Positions 17,430 to 24,155 of a stretch of 64,000 bases of DNA are shown in pieces. The position numbers and the translations under genes were made by a program. The notes beneath the pieces were generated by a model. The model worked only from the letters and a program-made list of their open reading frames with translations. It did no database searches and was not told where the DNA came from. This stretch comes from JAEUIX01 sp046156035 (GTDB taxonomy: Bacteria; Planctomycetota; Phycisphaerae; Phycisphaerales; UBA1924), in the NCBI GenBank assembly GCA_046156035.1, contig JBJXEW010000011.1, forward strand, positions 10,168-74,167. The letters run 5' to 3'. Numbering within the stretch: position 1 is the first letter of the stretch; each line of letters starts with the position of its first letter.

Positions 17430-17639
17430 ATGAGTTTCAAGCGACAGAAAGTGCTCGCTGCTCTGGCCCGTCGTGGTGTCTTCATCCTGCGCGAGGGCGG
17501 TGCTCATAGCATTGTTGGTGTGCCCGGCGGCGCGGCCACATCGCTCCCTCGCCACAGAGAACTCGACCGCCACACCGTCCGCGCTATCGCCAAGCAACTC
17601 GGGATCGATCCGCAGGAACTCACCAAGGACATCCGTTGA
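17430..17639 (+). CDS. hicA: HicA-type mRNA interferase toxin
   Basis: 69 residues with the double-stranded-RNA-binding-like HicA fold. The motif REGGAHSIVGVPGG contains the catalytic His seen in HicA (GSHxxY type), followed by PRHRELDRHTVRAIAKQLGI. It begins 12 bases after the PrpD-like gene and overlaps the HicB gene by four bases, the classic toxin-antitoxin arrangement with toxin first. It is expected to cleave mRNA unless bound by HicB. Confidence 0.85.
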   Translation: MSFKRQKVLAALARRGVFILREGGAHSIVGVPGGAATSLPRHRELDRHTVRAIAKQLGIDPQELTKDIR

Positions 17640-17908
17640 AGACCTACCACGCCACAGTTCAAGCCGGCGACGACGGCTGGCTTGTCGCCGAAGTTTCCGG
17701 CCTGCGCGTGCCCGGCCAACGCCGCGCGGGTATCGTCACCCAGGGCCGCGACCTTGACGAACTCACGTTCATGGTCCGCGATGCCATCGCCGCGCTCACC
17801 GGCCAAGACGGCTTCGCGATCCAGTTGCTCGTGCCCGCAGATGTGGCCCGCGCTGGCTCCCCCCCCGCGCCGCCCGCCCGCCGCCGCGCTCAGCGTCGCG
17901 CCGCCTAA
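17636..17908 (+). CDS. hicB: HicB-like antitoxin
   Basis: 90 residues, start TTG at 17636, overlapping the HicA stop (TTGA). The HicB core is seen in GDDGWLVAEVSGLRVPGQRR and the helix DLDELTFMVRDAIAALTG. The C-terminus is a Pro/Ala/Arg-rich tail instead of a clear HTH or RHH domain, so autoregulation by DNA binding is not evident. It should neutralise the HicA encoded just upstream. Confidence 0.8.
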   Translation: MKTYHATVQAGDDGWLVAEVSGLRVPGQRRAGIVTQGRDLDELTFMVRDAIAALTGQDGFAIQLLVPADVARAGSPPAPPARRRAQRRAA

Positions 17909-17920
17909 CGCCCCCGTCTT

Positions 17921-17947
17921 GGGTACCACCACACTCCGTCTGGTGTT
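17921..17947. repeat. Family-2 TCC-loop hairpin between convergent genes
   Basis: GGGTAC is followed by CACCACAC-TCC-GTCTGGTG, with one mismatch in the stem. It lies between the hicB stop and the stop of the convergent deacetylase gene. Confidence 0.75.
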
Positions 17948-17957
17948 CTTGTGCATC

Positions 17958-18749
17958 TCACACCGCCAACCCACCCAACCCCGTCAGCCCCAGCGGCTCG
18001 CGGCACCAGAACGGCTCGCCCGCCTCCACCCCAATCCGCCCGCCAAAGTACTCATCCTGCTTCGCCAGCCGCGCGGGCACGCCCCGGTTCGCCGGGTTGG
18101 CCTCGAACTGAGACCGGTACGCCACGATCGCCGCCGCCTTCGCCGCGCGCACCGGCGAAATGTCCATGATGAAACTCGGCGATGGCACGATCCGCAGGTG
18201 CGTGGCGTAGTAGTGGATCAGCCACTTCGGGTAGATCGGCGGACCGATGCCCTGAAACCCCGGCGGCGCCGGCATCTCCACCTTGGTGAGTTTCGCATCG
18301 AACCGCGCATCTTCCGCGATCAGCGTGGCCGCGCGATGGTCCGGGTGCGCATCCTCAAAGTACGGCACGAACATCACCTGCGCCTGCACGGCACGGATCA
18401 CCCCCGCCACCTTGTGGCGCGCTTCCAGCGTGTGCATCACACTCCGGTTCGGCAGGCCCACTTGAACCCGCACCACGGGATTGCCCGGTGTGCCCAGCGC
18501 CGCCGCCGCCGCCGCGGCTTCCTTCGCCCGTGTCGCCACATCCCCAAACGGTGTCGGCTCGCCGTTGGTCAAATCCAGCAGCGTCACGCGGTGCCCCTGC
18601 GAGGCCAGCAGCGCGATCGTGCCCCCCATCCCCAGTTCCTGATCGTCCGGGTGCGGACCGACCACCACGATTGAAAGGGGTGCTGCCAAGCGGACCAACG
18701 TTAGCAGCGACACGCGGCGGACGGACTCCAGACGCCCGACTTCAGACAC
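17958..18749 (-). CDS. PIG-L/LmbE family deacetylase (BshB-like)
   Basis: About 263 residues. The zinc motif is GPHPDDQELGMGG near the N-terminus and the second site is DAHPDHRAAT. Both are typical of GlcNAc-PI/bacillithiol-type N-deacetylases, and the form HPDDQELGMGGT is closest to BshB1. It removes an acetyl group from an N-acetylglucosamine conjugate. The start is uncertain: GTG 18749 or 18713 and TTG 18689 are in frame. The first dozen codons of the longest form lie in minisatellite-related sequence, so a start at 18713 or 18689 is more likely. No bshA or bshC is seen. Confidence 0.82.
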   Translation of the reverse strand: MSEVGRLESVRRVSLLTLVRLAAPLSIVVVGPHPDDQELGMGGTIALLASQGHRVTLLDLTNGEPTPFGDVATRAKEAAAAAAALGTPGNPVVRVQVGLPNRSVMHTLEARHKVAGVIRAVQAQVMFVPYFEDAHPDHRAATLIAEDARFDAKLTKVEMPAPPGFQGIGPPIYPKWLIHYYATHLRIVPSPSFIMDISPVRAAKAAAIVAYRSQFEANPANRGVPARLAKQDEYFGGRIGVEAGEPFWCREPLGLTGLGGLAV

Positions 18750-18925
18750 CAGCCAAAGCCACGCACGTTCTTACGTCTGGTCTGTCGAATCTGGCGACGA
18801 GCGTCCGGCATCCGGCGTCTGGTGTCCGGCATCCGGCGTCTGGTGTCCGGCATCGGGCGTCTGGAGTCTGGTGTCTGGCGTCTGGCGTCTGGAGTCTGGC
18901 GTCTGACGTCTGGTGTCTGATGCCT
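18722..18925. repeat. GTCTGG minisatellite with an inverted short copy
   Basis: From about 18773 to 18925 the sequence is a degenerate tandem array of units such as GGCGTCTGGTGTCC, with a 21-base period at the codon level. A short copy in the opposite orientation (ACTCCAGACGCC...CAGACACC) lies at 18722-18752, so the region can fold into a large hairpin. The array encodes the heptad tail of the gene at 18771-19739, including its stop. Confidence 0.8.
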
Positions 18926-19739
18926 TCCCCTCCACACTCACCTGCACCGCCGGCTGCTCGCCCTTGCGGGCAGGGTGGCCGAACCACTCGCGCCGCCCCG
19001 AGCCGTACATCTCTTCCATCTTTGCATCCACATCCTTCATCGTCCCCTCCGGCGCCACCCAGCCGCCGTGAATATCCGGGAAGTCCACCGTGCAGTTGGC
19101 GCACTTCTTTCCGTCATAGAACCGGATCGGGCACCAGAAACTCTCCACGTTCCGCAGCATCTCCGCGCCCAGCGAGTACACGCCCGTCATCCAATCGCAA
19201 TACAGACACCAGATCAGGTCGTGCCCGATGAGCCCCGAAAACTTCTGACGGCTCACGTTCACCCACTCGCCCTGCTTGTACCTGGGAAACTTCAGCAGCC
19301 ACACCAGCAGCGGATACGCAACCACCTCCCCGAACCGGATCGTCCAGAACACCGGCAGCACCACCACCGTCACCCACAGCGCGGCATGATTCCGCCACCT
19401 TCCCACATACCGGTTCACCGCCTTCACAATCCGCGGGCCCGCCATCGCCTCCTGGTGCGCCCACTCGTGCGCAATCACCCAGATCGACATCGCGATCAAC
19501 TGCCCCACCACTGCCACGCCCACACCGGCCCAAGAGCCAAACCACGCCGCGGGCACCCACGGCAGCCACGTGAGCAGCGCCACCACCACATCCAGCCCCG
19601 GTGCGCGGCAGAGCCACCCCGCCACTGCCCGGCCCGGTCCGCCGAGCATCCCGATGCCGTGCAGAAACACCGTCAGCGCCAGCACGCCCCCCGCGGTTGA
19701 GAGCAGAATCCAGACAAGCGGCATGGCCCATTGCGGCAT
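18771..19739 (-). CDS. HExxH membrane protein (putative metalloprotease) with heptad-repeat tail
   Basis: 322 residues from ATG 19739. Four hydrophobic segments lie in the first 155 residues (about 5-30, 42-60, 62-85, 120-145). In or next to the third is WVIAHEWAHQEAM, an HExxH zinc-protease motif, which suggests a membrane-embedded metalloprotease, though the second metal ligand is not identified. The central region has CLYCDW, WCPIRF and KKCANCTVDF, a possible metal-binding cluster. The last 50 residues are seven copies of a heptad QTPDxxx (for example RRQTPDS, HQTPDAG) encoded by a minisatellite. The tail is likely disordered and length-variable. No family name can be given with confidence. 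Confidence 0.7.
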   Translation of the reverse strand: MPQWAMPLVWILLSTAGGVLALTVFLHGIGMLGGPGRAVAGWLCRAPGLDVVVALLTWLPWVPAAWFGSWAGVGVAVVGQLIAMSIWVIAHEWAHQEAMAGPRIVKAVNRYVGRWRNHAALWVTVVVLPVFWTIRFGEVVAYPLLVWLLKFPRYKQGEWVNVSRQKFSGLIGHDLIWCLYCDWMTGVYSLGAEMLRNVESFWCPIRFYDGKKCANCTVDFPDIHGGWVAPEGTMKDVDAKMEEMYGSGRREWFGHPARKGEQPAVQVSVEGKASDTRRQTPDSRRQTPDTRLQTPDAGHQTPDAGHQTPDAGRSSPDSTDQT

Positions 19740-19770
19740 GAAGGCAGCGTAGCAAACCCCGCAGCGCCTT

Positions 19771-19795
19771 GGGTACCCCCACGCTCCGCGTGGGC
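19771..19795. repeat. Family-2 TCC-loop hairpin
   Basis: GGGTAC is followed by CCCACGC-TCC-GCGTGGG, the G/C version of the variable stem pair. It sits between the divergent HExxH-protein and pseudopilin genes. Confidence 0.78.
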
Positions 19796-19931
19796 GGGTC
19801 CGGCTTGCTGTCCGTCTTATCGGTCCGCAGAAATCCGCCCGATCTTCGCCCGCCGCTGCCCCCCGCAACCTCGGCCGCCGGTTCCGGCCGCGTCGGTGGC
19901 TCTGCGCCGGGCCGCATCCGATGATTCGTGC

Positions 19932-20540
19932 ATGTTCAGAGGCACGCCGGAACACCCAGACGCTCGCGGGCAACGCCCCCGACGCGCCCGCACCACCAGC
20001 GCGTTCTCGCTCCTCGAACTGGTCATGGTCGTGGTCGTCATCGGCACTGTCGGGGCCATCGCCGTGCCGCGCATGGCCTCCGCCACCGAGAACGCCAAGG
20101 CCGAATCGCTCGAGGCCAGCCGCGTGACCTTCCAGAAGGCCCTGGACCTCTACGTCGAAGAGCACGGCGGCCTCAACGCCAATCAAGGCCCCGACGGCTC
20201 GGCCGGCAACGACCTGGTGGCCTTCGTCCGCCGCATGACCAGCACCAGCGACGGCCTGAGCAACCCTGATGCACAGGGCATCTACGGGCCCTACCTCCGC
20301 GAGATTCCCCGCAACCCCTACGCCGCCACGCAGACCGTGCGTTTCGACGGCCCGACCACCCCTCAGAACCGCGCGTGGCGCTTCGACACGGCCACCAACA
20401 CCATCGTGCCCGACCAGGGGCAGGAGGTGAAGATCATCCGCGGCGGCAAGCACGTCAAGGTGGGCACGTTCGGTGTGACGGTTGGCGGCGGCGGAGAAGA
20501 CCCGGAGCAGATGCCGGTCGGTCCCGATCTGGGAATCTGA
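19932..20540 (+). CDS. Type II secretion/type IV pilus pseudopilin (GspG-like)
   Basis: 202 residues from ATG 19932. A long basic leader (about 25 residues) precedes SAFSLLELVMVVVVIGTVGA, the class III signal with cleavage before Phe and Glu at mature position 5. The next segment AVPRMASATENAKAESLEAS and the short globular part with YLREIPRNPYA resemble GspG-type major pseudopilins. The C-terminus is Gly-rich. It probably works in a pilus-like or type II secretion machine encoded elsewhere, because no gspD/E/F gene is present in the window. Confidence 0.82.
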   Translation: MFRGTPEHPDARGQRPRRARTTSAFSLLELVMVVVVIGTVGAIAVPRMASATENAKAESLEASRVTFQKALDLYVEEHGGLNANQGPDGSAGNDLVAFVRRMTSTSDGLSNPDAQGIYGPYLREIPRNPYAATQTVRFDGPTTPQNRAWRFDTATNTIVPDQGQEVKIIRGGKHVKVGTFGVTVGGGGEDPEQMPVGPDLGI

Positions 20541-20557
20541 GCGTCGCCCGATCGGCC

Positions 20558-22591
20558 TCACACGCCCGCAGGCACCGGCTGGTTGAGCCTCATGCTCGCC
20601 TCGCGCGGGGCCGGGGCCACCGTGTCGCTCGCGTCGGCATCCAGGCTCGTGGCCCCCTCGCCGAAGCGGAAGAGCCGGAAACTGTTCGCAAGCACGAACA
20701 CATCGCCCACAAAGTGGAACAGGGCCGCGCCCCAGATGTTCAGGTTGTCCGTCGCGGCCAGCACCAGGCCCACCAGCGCAATCACCACCGCCGCCACCAC
20801 GTTCTGCGTGATGATCGCCCGCATCCGGCGCGCCAGTTCGATCATGAACGGGATCCGCGACAGGTCGTCGTTCATCAGCGCCACACCGGCGGAGTTGGTG
20901 GCGATATCACTCCCCGCCAGGCCCATGGCCACGCCCACATCCGCCGCCGCGAGGCTCGGGCCGTCGTTGATGCCGTCGCCCACCATCAGCACACGCCGTC
21001 CCTGCCTGGTCAGGGCCTTGATCTGGGCGTGCTTCTCTTCCGGCAGGCACTCGGCCTCGATCGTGTCCACACCCACGGCCCGCCCCACGCGCTCGGCCAC
21101 GCCCAGCCGGTCGCCCGTGAAGATCGACAGGCGCTTCACGCCCAGTTCGCGCAGCCGTTCGATCACCGCCCGCGTGTTGGAACGCACCTTGTCCTCAAGG
21201 CCCACCGCGCCCAGATACCGCCCGTCCTTGGCCACGTGCACGCCCGTCATCCCCTCGATCTTGCGACTCACCTCCGCCACTTCATCCTTCGCGCCGGGGA
21301 AGAGTTCGCCGATCCACGTCGCCCGACCCACGCACAGTTCGCCCAGCGTCGTCCGTGCCCGCACGCCGCGCCCGTGAATCTCCTCCACGTCGCTCGCCCC
21401 GTCGATGCCGATCCGCGCCGCGCGGGCCGTCGCCAGAATCGACCGCGCCAGGGGGTGGTTGCTCTGCTGCTCCGCGTTCGCCGCCGCCGCCAGCAGTTCC
21501 GCCCCGTCCACGCCCGCGGCTGGCGCCAGCCTCGCCACCGCAAACTTGCCCGTGGTGATCGTGCCCGTCTTGTCCATCACCACCGTGTCGATGTTCGCCG
21601 AGGCTTCCAGATACCGCGACTCCTTCACCATGATCCCCAGCCGCGCCGCCGCGGCAAACGCGGCCACCGTCGCCGTGGGGCTCGCCAAGAGCAGCGCCGA
21701 GGGGCACGTCACCACCAGCACCGTGATGAACGTCTCCATGTTCTTGGTCAGGAACCACACCACGCACGCCACGCACAGAATAACCGGAACGAAGAACCCC
21801 GCCACCTGCTCGATCAGCAGTTGCCTGGGGCTCTTGGCCCGCTCCGCCTCGCGGATGAGTTGCGTCACCTTGCCGATGGTCGTGTCCGCCCCGATCGTCG
21901 TGCAGCGCAGGTCGATCGTCCCCGAAAGGTTCGTGGTGCCGGCGTACACCGGCTCGCCCGGCTGCACCTCGTGCGGCACGGCCTCGCCCGTGAGGCTCGC
22001 CTGGTCCACCGTGCTCCGCCCGTTCACCACCACGCCGTCCACCGGCAGGTTCTCGCCCGCGCGCACGCGAACGATGTCGCCCACCTTCACCTCGCTGATC
22101 CGCACCTCCGCCTCGGCCTCGCCCCGCAGAACCCGGGCCACGTTGGGCGTGAGTTTCACGAGTTGCTCGATCACCCGCTGCGCGCCAAAGGCCGTCCGCC
22201 GCAGAAACTGGTCCGCCACCAGCAGGATGAACGCCAGCCACCCCGCCACCTCATACTGGCCGATCGCGATTGATGCGATGATCGCCAGCGCCGCCAGCGA
22301 ACTGCTCGAGGCCCGCCCGGCCCGCAGTTCCTTGAAACTCGCGATGAACAGCGGCGCGCTCAGAATCAACGCCGCCACCAGCGCCGGAATCTCCGCGATC
22401 GCCGGGTCGATCCGCTCCGCCAGCAGCCTCTTGGCGATGAAACTCCCCACCAGCAGCATCCCGCCCACCAGGTACAAAAACAGATACCGCTCGCTCTGAA
22501 TCTCGTGGTGCGTGCAGCACGCGGCATCACCCAGCAACCGGTCGTGCGAGTGTTCCGCTGAAGAAGAGGCACCGTTGGACGTTGCGGCCAT
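20558..22591 (-). CDS. P1B-type heavy-metal ATPase with a CPS motif
   Basis: 677 residues. Domain order: membrane helices from about residue 40, actuator domain with SLTGEAVPHE, metal-site helix with TCPSALLLASPT, phosphorylation site DKTGTITTG, the P1B-specific HP motif (SNHPLAR), and hinge GDGINDGPSLAAAD. All catalytic residues are present, so it should export a metal ion from the cytoplasm. The transmembrane metal motif is CPS in place of the common CPC, so the metal (Zn, Cd, Co or Cu) cannot be read off with confidence. There is no CxxC metal-binding domain; the N-terminus has a His/Cys-rich stretch (EHSHDR, CCTHH) instead. Confidence 0.92.
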   Translation of the reverse strand: MAATSNGASSSAEHSHDRLLGDAACCTHHEIQSERYLFLYLVGGMLLVGSFIAKRLLAERIDPAIAEIPALVAALILSAPLFIASFKELRAGRASSSSLAALAIIASIAIGQYEVAGWLAFILLVADQFLRRTAFGAQRVIEQLVKLTPNVARVLRGEAEAEVRISEVKVGDIVRVRAGENLPVDGVVVNGRSTVDQASLTGEAVPHEVQPGEPVYAGTTNLSGTIDLRCTTIGADTTIGKVTQLIREAERAKSPRQLLIEQVAGFFVPVILCVACVVWFLTKNMETFITVLVVTCPSALLLASPTATVAAFAAAARLGIMVKESRYLEASANIDTVVMDKTGTITTGKFAVARLAPAAGVDGAELLAAAANAEQQSNHPLARSILATARAARIGIDGASDVEEIHGRGVRARTTLGELCVGRATWIGELFPGAKDEVAEVSRKIEGMTGVHVAKDGRYLGAVGLEDKVRSNTRAVIERLRELGVKRLSIFTGDRLGVAERVGRAVGVDTIEAECLPEEKHAQIKALTRQGRRVLMVGDGINDGPSLAAADVGVAMGLAGSDIATNSAGVALMNDDLSRIPFMIELARRMRAIITQNVVAAVVIALVGLVLAATDNLNIWGAALFHFVGDVFVLANSFRLFRFGEGATSLDADASDTVAPAPREASMRLNQPVPAGV

Positions 22592-22826
22592 GCCGTGCTC
22601 CGGCTTGAAAGGGTGGTGGGGGAAGGGTGGGGGGCTGAAAGAGAGAAAACCAAGCGATCAACACGGGCCGCCCGCCGCGCATCGCGGCATGACCCCGGAG
22701 AGAACGATATCGTAGCCGCGAGGGTTCCTTTTCCGACCCCGGGCACTCCCTCGCTGTACGTGCGTTGTGTGGGTGCGGTTCGATGCCACCATCTCTGCCG
22801 CGCCCGATCCTCACAAAGCCAGACCC

Positions 22827-23966
22827 ATGCCCACACCCGCCTCAAGCCCTCGCCCCTCACGCGGCACCACATCCGTGGCCCCTGCAAACCACCCCACCCG
22901 CGTCGCCATCCTCGGCTTGGGCCAGATGGGCCTTGTTTGCGCTGGCATCCTCAGCGAGCCTCCACTCTCCGTCCCCACCGCCCGCGGCAGCGCGGCTGCC
23001 AAGCCCCCACCCGCAACCCCCCGCGCCAACGTGCGCCTCTGGGGCCACAGCCCCGATGAGGCCGGGGCCCTCATGCAAACCCGCGCCAGCCCGCGCCTCC
23101 CCGGCTTCACGCTCGCTCCCCACGTCCGTATCGCCGTGAAGGACAGCGACGCCCTCGAAGGCGCCGACCTCATCGTCTCCGCCGTCCCCGTCCAGTTCTC
23201 TCGCCAGGTATGGGAGCGTCTGCGCCGCCACGTGCCACCCACCTGCCCCATCGTTTCCGTTGCCAAGGGCATCGAGAACACCACCCTCCTCCGCCCCACG
23301 CAGATCATTGCTCAAGCGCTCGGCGGCGATGCGGGCGAGCCCGCCCGCGCTCTCGCCTGCCTCAGCGGGCCCACCATTGCCGCCGAACTGGCCAAGTGCC
23401 TTCCCGCCACCATGGTCGCGGCCAGCGACGACGCGGCCCTCGCCAAACGCATCCAAGGCCTCTTCACCACACGCTGGCTCCGCATCTACACCCATCACGA
23501 TCTCGTTGGTGTCGAGATCGCCGGCGCCATCAAAAACGTCATCGCCATCGCCGCGGGCGTGCTGGATGGTCTGCACGCCGGCAACAACGCCAAGTCCGCC
23601 CTCCTCGCGCGCGGGCTGGCCGAGATCGCCCGCCTCGGCGCCGCGATGGGCGCAAGCCCCGACACGTTCTTCGGTGTCACCGGTGTGGGCGACCTCGCCA
23701 CCAGTTGCTTCTCACCCGAGGGCCGCAACCGTTCGCTCGGCGAGGCCCTGGGTCGGGGGCAAACGCTCGAACAGGCCCTGCGGGCCTCCCGCCACGTCGT
23801 CGAAGGCGTGGCCACCACACGCTCTGTGGCAGACCTCGCCCGCAAGCACAAGGTGGAGATGCCCATCACCGCGGCCGTCTACGCCATCCTCTTCGATGGC
23901 CTCGACCCCATCGAGGCCATCGGCACGCTCATGACCCGCTCGCCCAAGGCCGAGCGCGTGGGCTAG
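22827..23966 (+). CDS. gpsA: NAD(P)-dependent glycerol-3-phosphate dehydrogenase
   Basis: 379 residues, longer than the usual 330. It reduces dihydroxyacetone phosphate to sn-glycerol 3-phosphate for phospholipid synthesis. The motifs are GLGQMGLVCAG (Rossmann), VRLWGHSP, SVAKGIE, SGPTIAAE, the catalytic-Lys segment EIAGAIKNVIAIAAG and GRNRSLGEALG. The extra length comes from a 20-residue N-terminal Pro/Ser extension and a 25-residue Pro/Ala-rich insert between the first strand and VRLWG. The insert contains the palindrome GGCAGC-GCG-GCTGCC (22984-22998). Start ATG 22827 is chosen because the longer frame lacks a ribosome site. Confidence 0.93.
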   Translation: MPTPASSPRPSRGTTSVAPANHPTRVAILGLGQMGLVCAGILSEPPLSVPTARGSAAAKPPPATPRANVRLWGHSPDEAGALMQTRASPRLPGFTLAPHVRIAVKDSDALEGADLIVSAVPVQFSRQVWERLRRHVPPTCPIVSVAKGIENTTLLRPTQIIAQALGGDAGEPARALACLSGPTIAAELAKCLPATMVAASDDAALAKRIQGLFTTRWLRIYTHHDLVGVEIAGAIKNVIAIAAGVLDGLHAGNNAKSALLARGLAEIARLGAAMGASPDTFFGVTGVGDLATSCFSPEGRNRSLGEALGRGQTLEQALRASRHVVEGVATTRSVADLARKHKVEMPITAAVYAILFDGLDPIEAIGTLMTRSPKAERVG

Positions 23967-23980
23967 TCGTCTGATGTCTT

Positions 23981-24006
23981 GGGTACCACCACACTCCGTG
24001 TGGTGC
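23981..24006. repeat. Family-2 TCC-loop hairpin
   Basis: GGGTAC is followed by CACCACAC-TCC-GTGTGGTG, a perfect 8-bp stem just downstream of gpsA. Compared with the CCCCAC...GTGGGG copies, two outer positions changed together (C-G to A-T), which keeps the pairing. Confidence 0.8.
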
Positions 24007-24155
24007 CTTTGCCTTCGGGCATCCGCTGAGCCCAAATGCCTGCTCATCGGATGCACGAGTTCCAACACCGATCCATCGCACGTCCACGCATCCCTCGCCG
24101 CGGCCTGTGCACAGGCCGATCCGCGCCGCCGCGCCGATACACTGCCACCAGCCCC

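Noticed and set aside
15666..17597. 643-codon minus-strand frame over the PrpD-like and hicA genes
   Set aside because: Antisense to recognised genes and without any family resemblance.
18773..18925. Possible CRISPR array in the GTCTGG repeats
   Set aside because: Units are contiguous and degenerate with no unique spacers, and the array encodes a protein tail.
20375..22273. 632-codon plus-strand frame over the P1B ATPase
   Set aside because: The ATPase on the other strand has all catalytic motifs; this frame is Arg/His-rich shadow sequence.
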